From the IMG/VR virus record IMGVR_UViG_3300030333_003819, positions 16,651-41,218 of that record: DNA of 24,568 nt, one strand, 5' to 3'. Of this stretch, positions 15,229-23,163 are shown piece by piece. Position numbers and translations under genes: made by a program. The DNA is from a virus. The notes beneath the pieces are model-generated. The model did not search any database. It was not told the origin of the DNA and saw nothing but the letters and a program-made list of their open reading frames with translations. Position 1 is the stretch's first letter. Each line of letters opens with the position of its first letter.

Positions 15229-17152
15229 CTTTTAATGCATTGAAATTCTGTTGAATTTGTTCGTCAGTAAGTGCTTCATTATAATACTTTACATTTCCAA
15301 TGAATCCACTCCACATATCCCATGTACCAGTTGGACCACAAGATGCTCCAGCAGATACTGCTTCAGAACCATTCCCAATCCATCCATATCTAGGAGTCTC
15401 AACTTCATCATGACTTCCTATTGGACTATGAGCTGTTCCAACTCCACCTACACCACCAGAACCATTAATTTCATGAGTAACATTTCCATCAATATAATAA
15501 GTAATCTTTGAAACAGTATTTCCAATTCCAAGTAAATTTACATCAGTATCTCCACCTGAACTTCCAGGTCCATGAGAATCAAAGTCCTGCTCACTATCAA
15601 ATGTAACTGCTACTTGATGCCAATTATTATCTCTTAAATTAATAGCAGTGCTAGTATCATGAGTATCATTAGTTTGTTCTGCATTATCCGCACCATCTCT
15701 ATTAGTAAATGAGAAGCAAAGTTTTCCAGCACTTCCAGCAATCTCATCAGATCCAACACTAAATCTAAATACAGCACTTCTATCAAATGATAAAATAACT
15801 CGTTGATCATTAGTACGTCCAGTATTAGTACTATTTGCTTTTATCCATGCCTCAATAGTCAAATGAGGTATTTCATCTTCACTACCCGTTACATAATTCA
15901 ATTTATCAATATAAATTCCTTGGTCTGAAACAGATGTTCCTGTAAATTCCCATGCTTTCTCTGCGGAACTATAACTAACTCTATCACCTTTTAAATATGC
16001 AGTATATCCATACCCAACACTAGCCTGCTCATAAACAACAGTTCCCATTCCAACAGGATCATAAGATTTTTCACTCCTAGCATCATAATGTAATACTAAT
16101 TCCTCAGTTTCTATAGAAGCATATTCAACACCAGAATTTATAGAAGGAGATATATCTTCAATTGTTTGTATAGTACCATTATTCTCAGTCTGAAATCCCG
16201 TAAGTGTATCTTTTTGAGCATCTACACCCCAAGCCTGTAATTCAAGATCAGATTTTTTAGATTTTATCTTATTTACAGAATCACGTAAAGCATTTCTTTT
16301 TGCTCTAATTTCTTTTATTTGTTTATTAATAGTAGCAATACTATTTGCAATCCCTACACAAGATGAAGCAGTTTCTCCTCCACTTGGTCCATTATACCTA
16401 TGCTCCCAACCTCCACCTGGTCCTCCGGGACCAGGAGTAACTGTCCTAGAACTATGAAGACTTGCATCCGTTGCAATCTCATATCTAGCAGATGCATTTC
16501 TATTAGATCCCTGACCATCTGTCATAAAACCTACTCTATTAGGTTGTGCTGATGTAGGTCCTCCGTAAATATTTGTATCTGCAAAATTCTCATATCCATG
16601 TCCAGACCAATAATTACTTAAAAAATGAACCGCATCAGGATTAAAGGGATTTTCTGTATTCGTATCTTTTAATGGACCTGCCATAGGTTCATATACTTTT
16701 AAATTCTCTACCTCATCATTAAGTGATGCATTATCTCCATGAAAAACTGAATAACCATCATTAGTACCATTAATACTTACTGCAATACCTGGCCAACAAT
16801 TACCATTATTTGCCCTAGTAGATAAATCAGAAATCTGTTGTTTTTTAAAATTAATATCACCATTAAATGACATGATCTTTTGATCTATAAGATCTGCCAT
16901 CTGTCTCAATGATTCGGCATCATCTTTAAATTGCCACTCTAACTGATCAATAACTCTTTCATCTTTTGCTTCTGTCTTTTCTATTACTTCCTTCTGACTC
17001 CATTCTCCTGTCTTCTCATCTTGGACTGTTTCAAGTCTTGAGATTGTGGCAGGAGCCGAAACTTCACTGACCCTAGTAGTAACCATTCCAAAACCATCTT
17101 GCTCCCTCTTTAAGACGTTAATAGCATTTGTTATTTTACTATTTGTTGACAT
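15209..17152 (-). CDS. Tail-associated protein with coiled-coil N-terminus and C-terminal LamG/concanavalin-like domain (647 aa)
   Basis: The ATG start at 17150-17152 lies 1 base after the stop of the S74 gene. Residues 1-110 and roughly 265-320 are charged, heptad-like and probably coiled coil. A Gly/Pro-rich linker with PGPGGPGGGW lies between them. Residues 345-640 form a LamG-type jelly-roll: LTIEAWIK at 431 is a core strand, NNWHQVAVTFD near 510 and YYIDGN near 552 are family hallmarks, and GFIGNVKYYNEALTDEQIQQ near 616 is the typical last strand and helix. LamG domains commonly bind sugars, so a role in touching host surface glycans is likely though not shown. The gene sits between the baseplate spike and the giant fibre genes, fitting a tail-tip or side-fibre component. 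Confidence 0.8.
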   Translation of the reverse strand: MSTNSKITNAINVLKREQDGFGMVTTRVSEVSAPATISRLETVQDEKTGEWSQKEVIEKTEAKDERVIDQLEWQFKDDAESLRQMADLIDQKIMSFNGDINFKKQQISDLSTRANNGNCWPGIAVSINGTNDGYSVFHGDNASLNDEVENLKVYEPMAGPLKDTNTENPFNPDAVHFLSNYWSGHGYENFADTNIYGGPTSAQPNRVGFMTDGQGSNRNASARYEIATDASLHSSRTVTPGPGGPGGGWEHRYNGPSGGETASSCVGIANSIATINKQIKEIRAKRNALRDSVNKIKSKKSDLELQAWGVDAQKDTLTGFQTENNGTIQTIEDISPSINSGVEYASIETEELVLHYDARSEKSYDPVGMGTVVYEQASVGYGYTAYLKGDRVSYSSAEKAWEFTGTSVSDQGIYIDKLNYVTGSEDEIPHLTIEAWIKANSTNTGRTNDQRVILSFDRSAVFRFSVGSDEIAGSAGKLCFSFTNRDGADNAEQTNDTHDTSTAINLRDNNWHQVAVTFDSEQDFDSHGPGSSGGDTDVNLLGIGNTVSKITYYIDGNVTHEINGSGGVGGVGTAHSPIGSHDEVETPRYGWIGNGSEAVSAGASCGPTGTWDMWSGFIGNVKYYNEALTDEQIQQNFNALKVEYGLS

Positions 17153-17153
17153 A

Positions 17154-17966
17154 TTATGCAGCCTCTAATGTAGCAACCCTTGCTTTAAGGGAATCAATTT
17201 GTTTTTGTTGTTCTTTCATACCTTCTATCAAAAGAGCAGTAAGTTTTTCATATTGAAGGGTTTTAATCTCCATTGTTTTCTCATCACCACCCTTAATTGT
17301 TATAGTATCAGTATCCATAACTTCAGGAACAACCCCTTCAACTTGTTGTGCAATCAATCCAATATTCTTAGGATATCTTTTTGCTAAATTTGGAACCTTT
17401 TCCTTCTTCCAATGGAAAGAAACTCCTTGTAATTTTAAAATCTTATTAAGACTTTCTTCAGAATTTAATGGTCTTACTTTCTTCTTTATTCTAATATCAG
17501 AGTGATTTAACATTGTTCTCACTTCAATACCATTCTTTTTCAATGATCCAAGAACATTTGTTCTACCAAATATCCTAAACAAAAATGCTGCTGCTGGTCT
17601 CTTTGGAGTAGCAGACATTTCTTTTTTAGTAGTCGTAAAGTTAAGACCACTCATATTAGAAGTTAATGCTGCAGCTTCAACATGTGCAGCACCAATAGAT
17701 GTATCAGTTCCAGCAGTTAATTTAGCACCAATAATATTCTGTATTCCTGTGTGTAAATTTAAACCAAGACTATTTACTGTAAATGGTGCTAATGTTGGAC
17801 CAGCAACTACTGAACCTGTTCCAGCAATTATTGTTGCTCCCTGCCCAAAATGCCCTTTATATGCAGATAACCATCCAGGTTCCCAAAAACTAGGAGGAAT
17901 CCAAACAGCATCACCCAAAACACTGTTAAGTACCGATAATTTACCTACTACAATTTCGTCTTCCAC
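17154..17966 (-). CDS. Small structural protein with C-terminal S74 self-cleaving chaperone (270 aa)
   Basis: The start is GTG at 17964-17966, fixed by a strong AAGGAGGT site 5 bases upstream. Residues 1-155 are the passenger: hydrophobic and glycine-rich, with WIPPSFWEPGW near 22-32 and an Ala/Gly/Thr-rich middle. Residues 156-270 are a peptidase S74 chaperone. SDIRIK carries the Ser156/Lys161 pair in the spacing used for autocleavage, then IGLIAQQVEGVVPEV and LQYEKLTALLIEGMKEQ with a C-terminal coiled coil. Cleavage would leave a passenger of only about 155 residues, very short for this family. It lies between the beta-helix spike and the LamG protein, so a small trimeric tail-tip part is plausible. 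Confidence 0.85.
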   Translation of the reverse strand: MEDEIVVGKLSVLNSVLGDAVWIPPSFWEPGWLSAYKGHFGQGATIIAGTGSVVAGPTLAPFTVNSLGLNLHTGIQNIIGAKLTAGTDTSIGAAHVEAAALTSNMSGLNFTTTKKEMSATPKRPAAAFLFRIFGRTNVLGSLKKNGIEVRTMLNHSDIRIKKKVRPLNSEESLNKILKLQGVSFHWKKEKVPNLAKRYPKNIGLIAQQVEGVVPEVMDTDTITIKGGDEKTMEIKTLQYEKLTALLIEGMKEQQKQIDSLKARVATLEAA

Positions 17967-17971
17967 AATTA

Positions 17972-17979
17972 ACCTCCTT
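17972..17979 (-). promoter_or_regulatory. Strong ribosome binding site for the GTG-started S74 gene
   Basis: The minus strand reads AAGGAGGT, a full Shine-Dalgarno match, 5 bases before the GTG at 17966. It overlaps the stop codon of the spike gene. It settles the GTG start and is the strongest ribosome site in the window. Confidence 0.85.
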
Positions 17980-18565
17980 ATTTACATGTATTAGTTATGT
18001 TCTGAATAACACTCTGCCAACTTCCAATGAATGGAATAGCAGGAATTAATCCTGGTGCTTTCATTTTTGTTAGTTTGCCAACTATTCTAACATGAAAATC
18101 TGTAGTTAGGTTAATTGCCTTTTTACCAACTATACATGTATTACCACCAGCAATTCTAACTTCATCACCAGTTGCTAATGTTATTTGTCCATTAGCATCT
18201 ACTAAGAAATTTCCTTCATCTTTTTCACCTTCAGTTTCAATATAGATATTTCTTGCTTTCATTCTAATATCTCCTGCCTCGGCACTTAAAACAATATCAC
18301 CATTAGCAGCAAGAATTGCTTTTGCTACAACACTTTTTTGTTCTCCATCTAAATCGTATCCACAAGCTTCAGCACTATATCCATTAATATGTTCTACTTT
18401 ATTACCATTTTTTCCATATACTAAATGAGCTCCACCAGAAGTAGCAAGAGTATAATCTCTCTTATCATCTTTATGTTCTGGACCAAGAGGACCACAATGA
18501 ACTAAACAATGTGGATTATCGGCAATAGTATAATCTGGTGCTACTGGAGATTCTGTTCCTATCAT
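17978..18565 (-). CDS. gp5 C-terminal-like beta-helix baseplate spike protein (195 aa)
   Basis: The ATG at 18563-18565 overlaps the stop of the upstream 865-residue gene as ATGA. Residues about 83-165 show the short, regular strand-turn pattern of the trimeric gp5 beta-helix needle: GDIVLSAEAGDIRMKARNIY, then QITLATGDEVRIAG and TTDFHVRIVG. In T4 this needle is the C-terminal part of gp5 and punctures the outer membrane. Here it stands as its own gene, without OB fold or lysozyme. The N-terminus carries a Cys/His cluster, HCLVHC at residues 19-24 plus EH at 30-31, that could bind a metal. The C-terminus is hydrophobic (LIPAIPFIGSW) and ends in NTCK. The spike call rests on repeat pattern and position near the OB-fold and gp27-like genes. 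Confidence 0.75.
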   Translation of the reverse strand: MIGTESPVAPDYTIADNPHCLVHCGPLGPEHKDDKRDYTLATSGGAHLVYGKNGNKVEHINGYSAEACGYDLDGEQKSVVAKAILAANGDIVLSAEAGDIRMKARNIYIETEGEKDEGNFLVDANGQITLATGDEVRIAGGNTCIVGKKAINLTTDFHVRIVGKLTKMKAPGLIPAIPFIGSWQSVIQNITNTCK

Positions 18566-21159
18566 GATATTACATTCACGGATAATGGTTTACCAACACA
18601 ATCTATAACTCGGACAAGTTTACTAGGATCAATTGATTCTAATTCTAATTTCTTATCCTCAACAAATTGATTCAAAGGAATAAAGTTCAATCTAGTTCTA
18701 AATTCAGCTCCTACTCCTTGTTGACTATTTATTCTAATTAATGGAATCCTAGTAAATCCATAACCAGGATCAACAACCTTTACACCAACTATCTGTCCTA
18801 ATTGATTAGTCTCCAATGCAATTTCTCCTCCATTATTAGATCCATCACCACCACCATTTATAATCTCTATATCATCATCTGAAGTATATCCAATACCAGT
18901 ATCAATTATATCTATACCACCAATCACAGATATACCATTACCACTATCAAATGAAGTTTGTGGAATACCTTCTGTAATTGTTGTAGTAGGATCTGTTACT
19001 CCAGGTTGAGGAGTAGTAACTACATCATCATCACCAGTAATAGGAGTACCACCAGGAGTTATAACAATTCCAGTAGTTGGATCTGTAGATGTTCCACTCT
19101 CATCAGATGGGGTTGTTCCTGGTATAATTTCAGCATCAGGATGTCTCTTAACTAATACCTGAAGAGTATTAGTAGCAGTATTATTGTAATCAGGTGCATT
19201 ATTATTCACTGCTGTTAAAGAATATGTTATAAAAATACCATTAGAACCCTCTGGAATTTCAATATCTGGTGGAATTACTATATTTACTGCACCATCTTCC
19301 ATTAAAGAGTTATATCCATCAACATTTAAAGAAACATTTGTTGTATTTGTAGTCTGCCAAGTTAAAGTTATAACATCACCTGGTAAAGTAAATCCAGTTG
19401 TATTTAAATCAATATTCTGAAGAGTATCTCCAGCACCAGGTTCTGCAAAGAATTGATCAATTACAGGTGGTAATGTATTTGGACCAGTTGAAGGTGGAGC
19501 AGTTCCAGCTTTTAATACAGTAACAACAAAATCCTGTTGTGTTATTTGTTCTTCACTATTTTCATTAGTTTTTCTAGCAGTTAAAGTATAAGTTACTGTA
19601 GTAAACTCACTGTCTGGTGGGAAAAAGACACTATCTGGTTCAATTGGAACATTTATAGATCCAATCAAAGCCATTTCATCATATCCTTCAACATTTAAAG
19701 AAACACTATCTGCATTTATTACATCCCATGACATACTAACAACTTGCCCAACCACAACAGGATTAGGTGCAGCAACAAATGAATTTATAACTGGTGCTCC
19801 ACCAGTATAATCACCACCATAACCATCCCCTGGATTGACAATTACAATATCAATAACAGACCCATCTTCAATTTCTGCATAAGCAGAGGAATTCTCTCCA
19901 CATCCAGCAGGGTCAACAATTGAAACAAATGGTGGAGATGTATATCCACTACCACCACTAAGTACATTACTACCAATTACTTCTCCTATTTCATTAACAA
20001 CAGCATTAACAACAGCACCCGTTCCTCCACCACCAAATAAAACGACTTGGGGAAGACCACACTCAAAACTTCCAGCATAACAATCACCAGGAGATTCAGC
20101 AGGATTTACTGCATCTGATCCACCAATACCTATATTACCTAAGAACCTAGTAACTTGATTATCAATGGTTTCTTCTACCTCACCAACAAATTGTGGTTTA
20201 ATAAAACTAAACTTCTTAAAGTCTTGAAGATGCTCTGGACTAGGACCTCCCCATAAACTATTTTCAAATTTTTCTACTGCTGGACATTTTGGATTACCAC
20301 AAAGGAAACCTTCAAATCCTAAAATTTTATCAATTATACCCATTACTGATCCAACAATCTTAAGTCCTCCACCCATCATATCAGTTATTCTACCAAATAT
20401 TGGTGCAAGCATATTATCAATCTTATTAACTAGATTATTCAGTAAAGCATTTGTCCATCTTTCAATTGCACAAAGAGGAGTATTAATAACTTGACCAATT
20501 AATGAATAAAGGAAATCTCCAACCAAACCCTTTAAAGCATTAAAAATTGTTTCAAAACCACAAAATATCGCATCTATAAGGAAACCAAGAAAAGAATCTT
20601 TAATAGTTCTAAGCAACTGCGGAAAAAATGTTTCAATAGCAGCATCAATCATCTTTCTAAGTTTATTCAATATCCAATTACGAATCCTTTGAGTTATGGT
20701 TTTTAATACACCAGCAATTGCTCTGGTTATTTTTGAAACCATTCTCTGCAAATCCTTAACTTTACCAGTTGCTTCATCAATATATTCTTTTGCTGTATCT
20801 CCATATTTCTTTACTCGTTTTAAAAAAACAAATAGTTTAGCAATATTATCATTAATTTTACCTACACTTCCAGACTTACATTCTCTAGATCCAATATCCC
20901 ATTTATGCTCAGATTTTTGTACAAAGTCAGCATATTTTGTACCATCTGTGTAAAACTTAAAACCACCATTATTATGCCAAGATGAATCTGGTAAGAATCC
21001 ATCAGCATATACCGACTTAGTTAGAAGAAAATTATTCAGATCATCACTTTTAGCCGTGGGAGAATAATACGGTATTGATCCAGTAAACGCCTCTATTAGA
21101 TCTAGAGAACTTTCATCAAAATCACTATAATTAAAATTAGGTAATGAAGAATTAGACAT
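18562..21159 (-). CDS. Baseplate-region structural protein with two Ig-like domains (865 aa)
   Basis: Residues 1-100 are a polar head. About 100-285 is a long run of amphipathic helices (for example RIRNWILNKLRKMIDAAIE) with several hydrophobic segments, possibly a hub- or tube-facing part. Residues 397-449 form a glycine-rich GSGYTSPP module. Residues 455-550 and 563-670 are two related Ig-like domains, each with a VVxSFxAxP-like start, SMSWDV or TLTWQT core strands, a VSLNVEGY/VSLNVDGY element and a TYTLTA/TYSLTA strand. A Thr/Pro/Asp linker (671-735) leads to a second GIGYTSDD module at 745-822. Ig-like domains on phage particles often bind host-surface sugars weakly. The gene lies between the OB-fold and needle genes, so it probably belongs to the baseplate. 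No specific T4 counterpart is recognised. Confidence 0.75.
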   Translation of the reverse strand: MSNSSLPNFNYSDFDESSLDLIEAFTGSIPYYSPTAKSDDLNNFLLTKSVYADGFLPDSSWHNNGGFKFYTDGTKYADFVQKSEHKWDIGSRECKSGSVGKINDNIAKLFVFLKRVKKYGDTAKEYIDEATGKVKDLQRMVSKITRAIAGVLKTITQRIRNWILNKLRKMIDAAIETFFPQLLRTIKDSFLGFLIDAIFCGFETIFNALKGLVGDFLYSLIGQVINTPLCAIERWTNALLNNLVNKIDNMLAPIFGRITDMMGGGLKIVGSVMGIIDKILGFEGFLCGNPKCPAVEKFENSLWGGPSPEHLQDFKKFSFIKPQFVGEVEETIDNQVTRFLGNIGIGGSDAVNPAESPGDCYAGSFECGLPQVVLFGGGGTGAVVNAVVNEIGEVIGSNVLSGGSGYTSPPFVSIVDPAGCGENSSAYAEIEDGSVIDIVIVNPGDGYGGDYTGGAPVINSFVAAPNPVVVGQVVSMSWDVINADSVSLNVEGYDEMALIGSINVPIEPDSVFFPPDSEFTTVTYTLTARKTNENSEEQITQQDFVVTVLKAGTAPPSTGPNTLPPVIDQFFAEPGAGDTLQNIDLNTTGFTLPGDVITLTWQTTNTTNVSLNVDGYNSLMEDGAVNIVIPPDIEIPEGSNGIFITYSLTAVNNNAPDYNNTATNTLQVLVKRHPDAEIIPGTTPSDESGTSTDPTTGIVITPGGTPITGDDDVVTTPQPGVTDPTTTITEGIPQTSFDSGNGISVIGGIDIIDTGIGYTSDDDIEIINGGGDGSNNGGEIALETNQLGQIVGVKVVDPGYGFTRIPLIRINSQQGVGAEFRTRLNFIPLNQFVEDKKLELESIDPSKLVRVIDCVGKPLSVNVIS

Positions 21160-21180
21160 TAATACAGAGTATTGTAGATT

Positions 21181-21188
21181 TATTTATT
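21181..21188 (-). promoter_or_regulatory. Possible late promoter before the Ig-domain protein gene
   Basis: The minus strand reads AATAAATA, seven of eight bases of TATAAATA, about 21 bases before the ATG at 21159. It overlaps the stop codon region of the OB-fold gene, as the other two late-type boxes overlap their upstream stop codons. Confidence 0.4.
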
Positions 21189-21741
21189 AAGCAAAAGTTG
21201 GCCATTCATCAGCATCAGGTACTAGTGGTCTGGTAGATGCTAGATTTACTTTATTACCAGCACTAACAGTTATTGGTTTAATCGCTCCTTGCCAAGGATT
21301 TACAGGCATAAAATATGTACTTCCTAAGCTTTCTTCAGTTGGATTTGCATAACTACCAGAGACTTCTTGTTGGTTTCCTCTAGTTAATTGATACTTTCCA
21401 TCACTTCTTCCAAGAACACCAAGAATTAATGCATCATATTCAGGAGGACCACTAACAAATATACCTATTACCCATTCACCGCCAACTATTCCAGTTGATC
21501 CTCTATTAAAATTACCTTGAGAGGTTGGTTTTAAAACTGTTGCAGTACGAAGATCATCATCATGTAGTAATGTTCCTTCTGGAGTATCAGCACCAACAAT
21601 TCTTACTTGTACTCGATCAGCCCATTTATCAGCAAAGACCTTATTAGATTCTTGCCCTAAAGGAACTTGACCAATAAAAAAGTTTGCAGAGAATCCTGGA
21701 GCACCTGAAGTATTATTTGGAACTGTAAACGGTTTTGACAT
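21187..21741 (-). CDS. gp5-like baseplate hub OB-fold protein (184 aa)
   Basis: Residues 41-112 match the gp5 N-terminal OB fold of T4-like phages: DRVQVRIVG, then LRTATVLKPTSQG, then GIVGGEWVIGIFVSGPP and DALILGVLG. In T4 this domain joins the gp27 trimer to the lysozyme and spike. Here the protein ends after a 70-residue polar extension with neither lysozyme nor beta-helix; those functions lie in the genes at 23164 and 17978. A good ribosome site AGAGGT sits 8 bases before the ATG at 21739-21741. It follows the gp27-like gene by 17 bases, which matches its expected binding partner. Confidence 0.85.
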   Translation of the reverse strand: MSKPFTVPNNTSGAPGFSANFFIGQVPLGQESNKVFADKWADRVQVRIVGADTPEGTLLHDDDLRTATVLKPTSQGNFNRGSTGIVGGEWVIGIFVSGPPEYDALILGVLGRSDGKYQLTRGNQQEVSGSYANPTEESLGSTYFMPVNPWQGAIKPITVSAGNKVNLASTRPLVPDADEWPTFA

Positions 21742-21758
21742 CTTATATTACCTCTATG

Positions 21759-23147
21759 TTATGTATTAAAGTCATACCCATACGTATCACGAACTATAGT
21801 TAAATGTGTAGTAGAAGCATTAGTACTTTCTCTTGTAAAATTATGGCATAAATTAATTATCAAATATTTACCACTCAACTTCTGATCCTCAATACCCTCA
21901 GACTGATCACCACCAGTTAATTTCATAAATCTACAATTTATATTCCTACCTGCCCTTAAATTAAAGTTTAGAGGAACAACCATATCTATTATCTGAGTAA
22001 ACAAAGTATTATACCTCATTAAAGCAGATGCTTTATGGTCAAAAGATGAATTATTTACTGCTGTAGTTACTCCAACAGAACCAAATCCAGAATCTTGTTC
22101 TTGATTACCAACCCAATCAATAACAGAAAACTCAGTCGAATATGTTCTACTATTTGCATCTTTCGATCCTAAAAGATCAGAATGACTAGTATTTAATAAT
22201 TCACTATCATAAGATTCTGTTCCCATAGTATTAGGAACCATATCATCACCTAAAGTAAAAACTTTATATTCCCATTTATGACTAGCAGGATTAAATCTAT
22301 TCAATCTCGCTGAAAATGCTCCAGATTCCAGTTTAGAAAGAATATCCTCATTTTTCTTAACTGTATAATTTAACACTCTAAAGTTAGGATCGTTAATAGG
22401 ATGATCAGCATCACTTACAGATACTTGAGAATCAGCAGTATAAGTTGCAACTGCACCCGCATTAACCAAACTATCTGCTGACCTAAAATTAAATATTTGA
22501 TTGGATTCATAAAAGAAATAACCAGATGCACCATCAACTGGAGTTGATTTTGGTGCAAGAGATAAAATCAAATCAAAAGGATGTAAACTATTACCTAAAA
22601 AGGAAAGTGTACTTTGTGTTTTCTCAACACTTATTTGATTTGTTGGAATACCCAATTCAGTATTTAAAATTTGAAATACATTATCACCAATATTATTATA
22701 ATATCTTTTTTGAACTCTTTTATTCTTATCAATTAAAGCATATCTAGAAGTTAAATTAAAAGATACTACCTCTTTAAGAGCTCCTGCAGATGCTCTAGTT
22801 ACATTAGTTACTTTAAAACTATAATCATCAAAATCAAATGAACCACTACCATGTGATATTTTTGCTCTTATAGATTCATTACCACGAATTGGTAAATTAG
22901 TAAATACCGTTCCTGGTCTTTGTTGTATATCTCCACCAGATCCAGATTCTTCACTATATCCTGTATCAAGATAAGATAAACTAGCAGTAATATGTGGAGA
23001 AAACAAACTCTCATAATATGAGAATGATATTAAACCCTGTCTTAAATCATACCCTCTATCTTCACCCTTATCAATATATGCATCAGAATTCTGTATCCAC
23101 ATCTGATCTATTTGGGATGGTTCAGACCATTGATTTGCTACTACCAT
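21759..23147 (-). CDS. gp27-like baseplate hub protein (462 aa)
   Basis: The length is somewhat above that of T4 gp27 (391 residues). The N-terminal half is the mixed beta/helix fold of hub proteins: LRQGLISFSYYESLFSPHI near residue 35, then SFKVTNVTRAS and VVSFNLTSRYALID. The C-terminus ends with GKYLIINLCHNF and HLTIVRDTYG, the strand pattern that closes gp27-type hubs. Hub trimers sit at the end of the tail tube and hold the gp5 spike, and the gp5 OB-fold gene lies directly downstream. The ATG at 23145-23147 has AGGAG 8 bases upstream. The call rests on fold pattern and synteny rather than an obvious catalytic motif. Confidence 0.75.
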   Translation of the reverse strand: MVVANQWSEPSQIDQMWIQNSDAYIDKGEDRGYDLRQGLISFSYYESLFSPHITASLSYLDTGYSEESGSGGDIQQRPGTVFTNLPIRGNESIRAKISHGSGSFDFDDYSFKVTNVTRASAGALKEVVSFNLTSRYALIDKNKRVQKRYYNNIGDNVFQILNTELGIPTNQISVEKTQSTLSFLGNSLHPFDLILSLAPKSTPVDGASGYFFYESNQIFNFRSADSLVNAGAVATYTADSQVSVSDADHPINDPNFRVLNYTVKKNEDILSKLESGAFSARLNRFNPASHKWEYKVFTLGDDMVPNTMGTESYDSELLNTSHSDLLGSKDANSRTYSTEFSVIDWVGNQEQDSGFGSVGVTTAVNNSSFDHKASALMRYNTLFTQIIDMVVPLNFNLRAGRNINCRFMKLTGGDQSEGIEDQKLSGKYLIINLCHNFTRESTNASTTHLTIVRDTYGYDFNT

Positions 23148-23163
23148 TTATTATCTCCTATCT

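Noticed and set aside
17979-17986. TGTAAATA, a seven-of-eight late-promoter match before the small S74 gene
   Set aside because: A transcript starting from it would begin inside the strong ribosome site, so it could not serve this gene.
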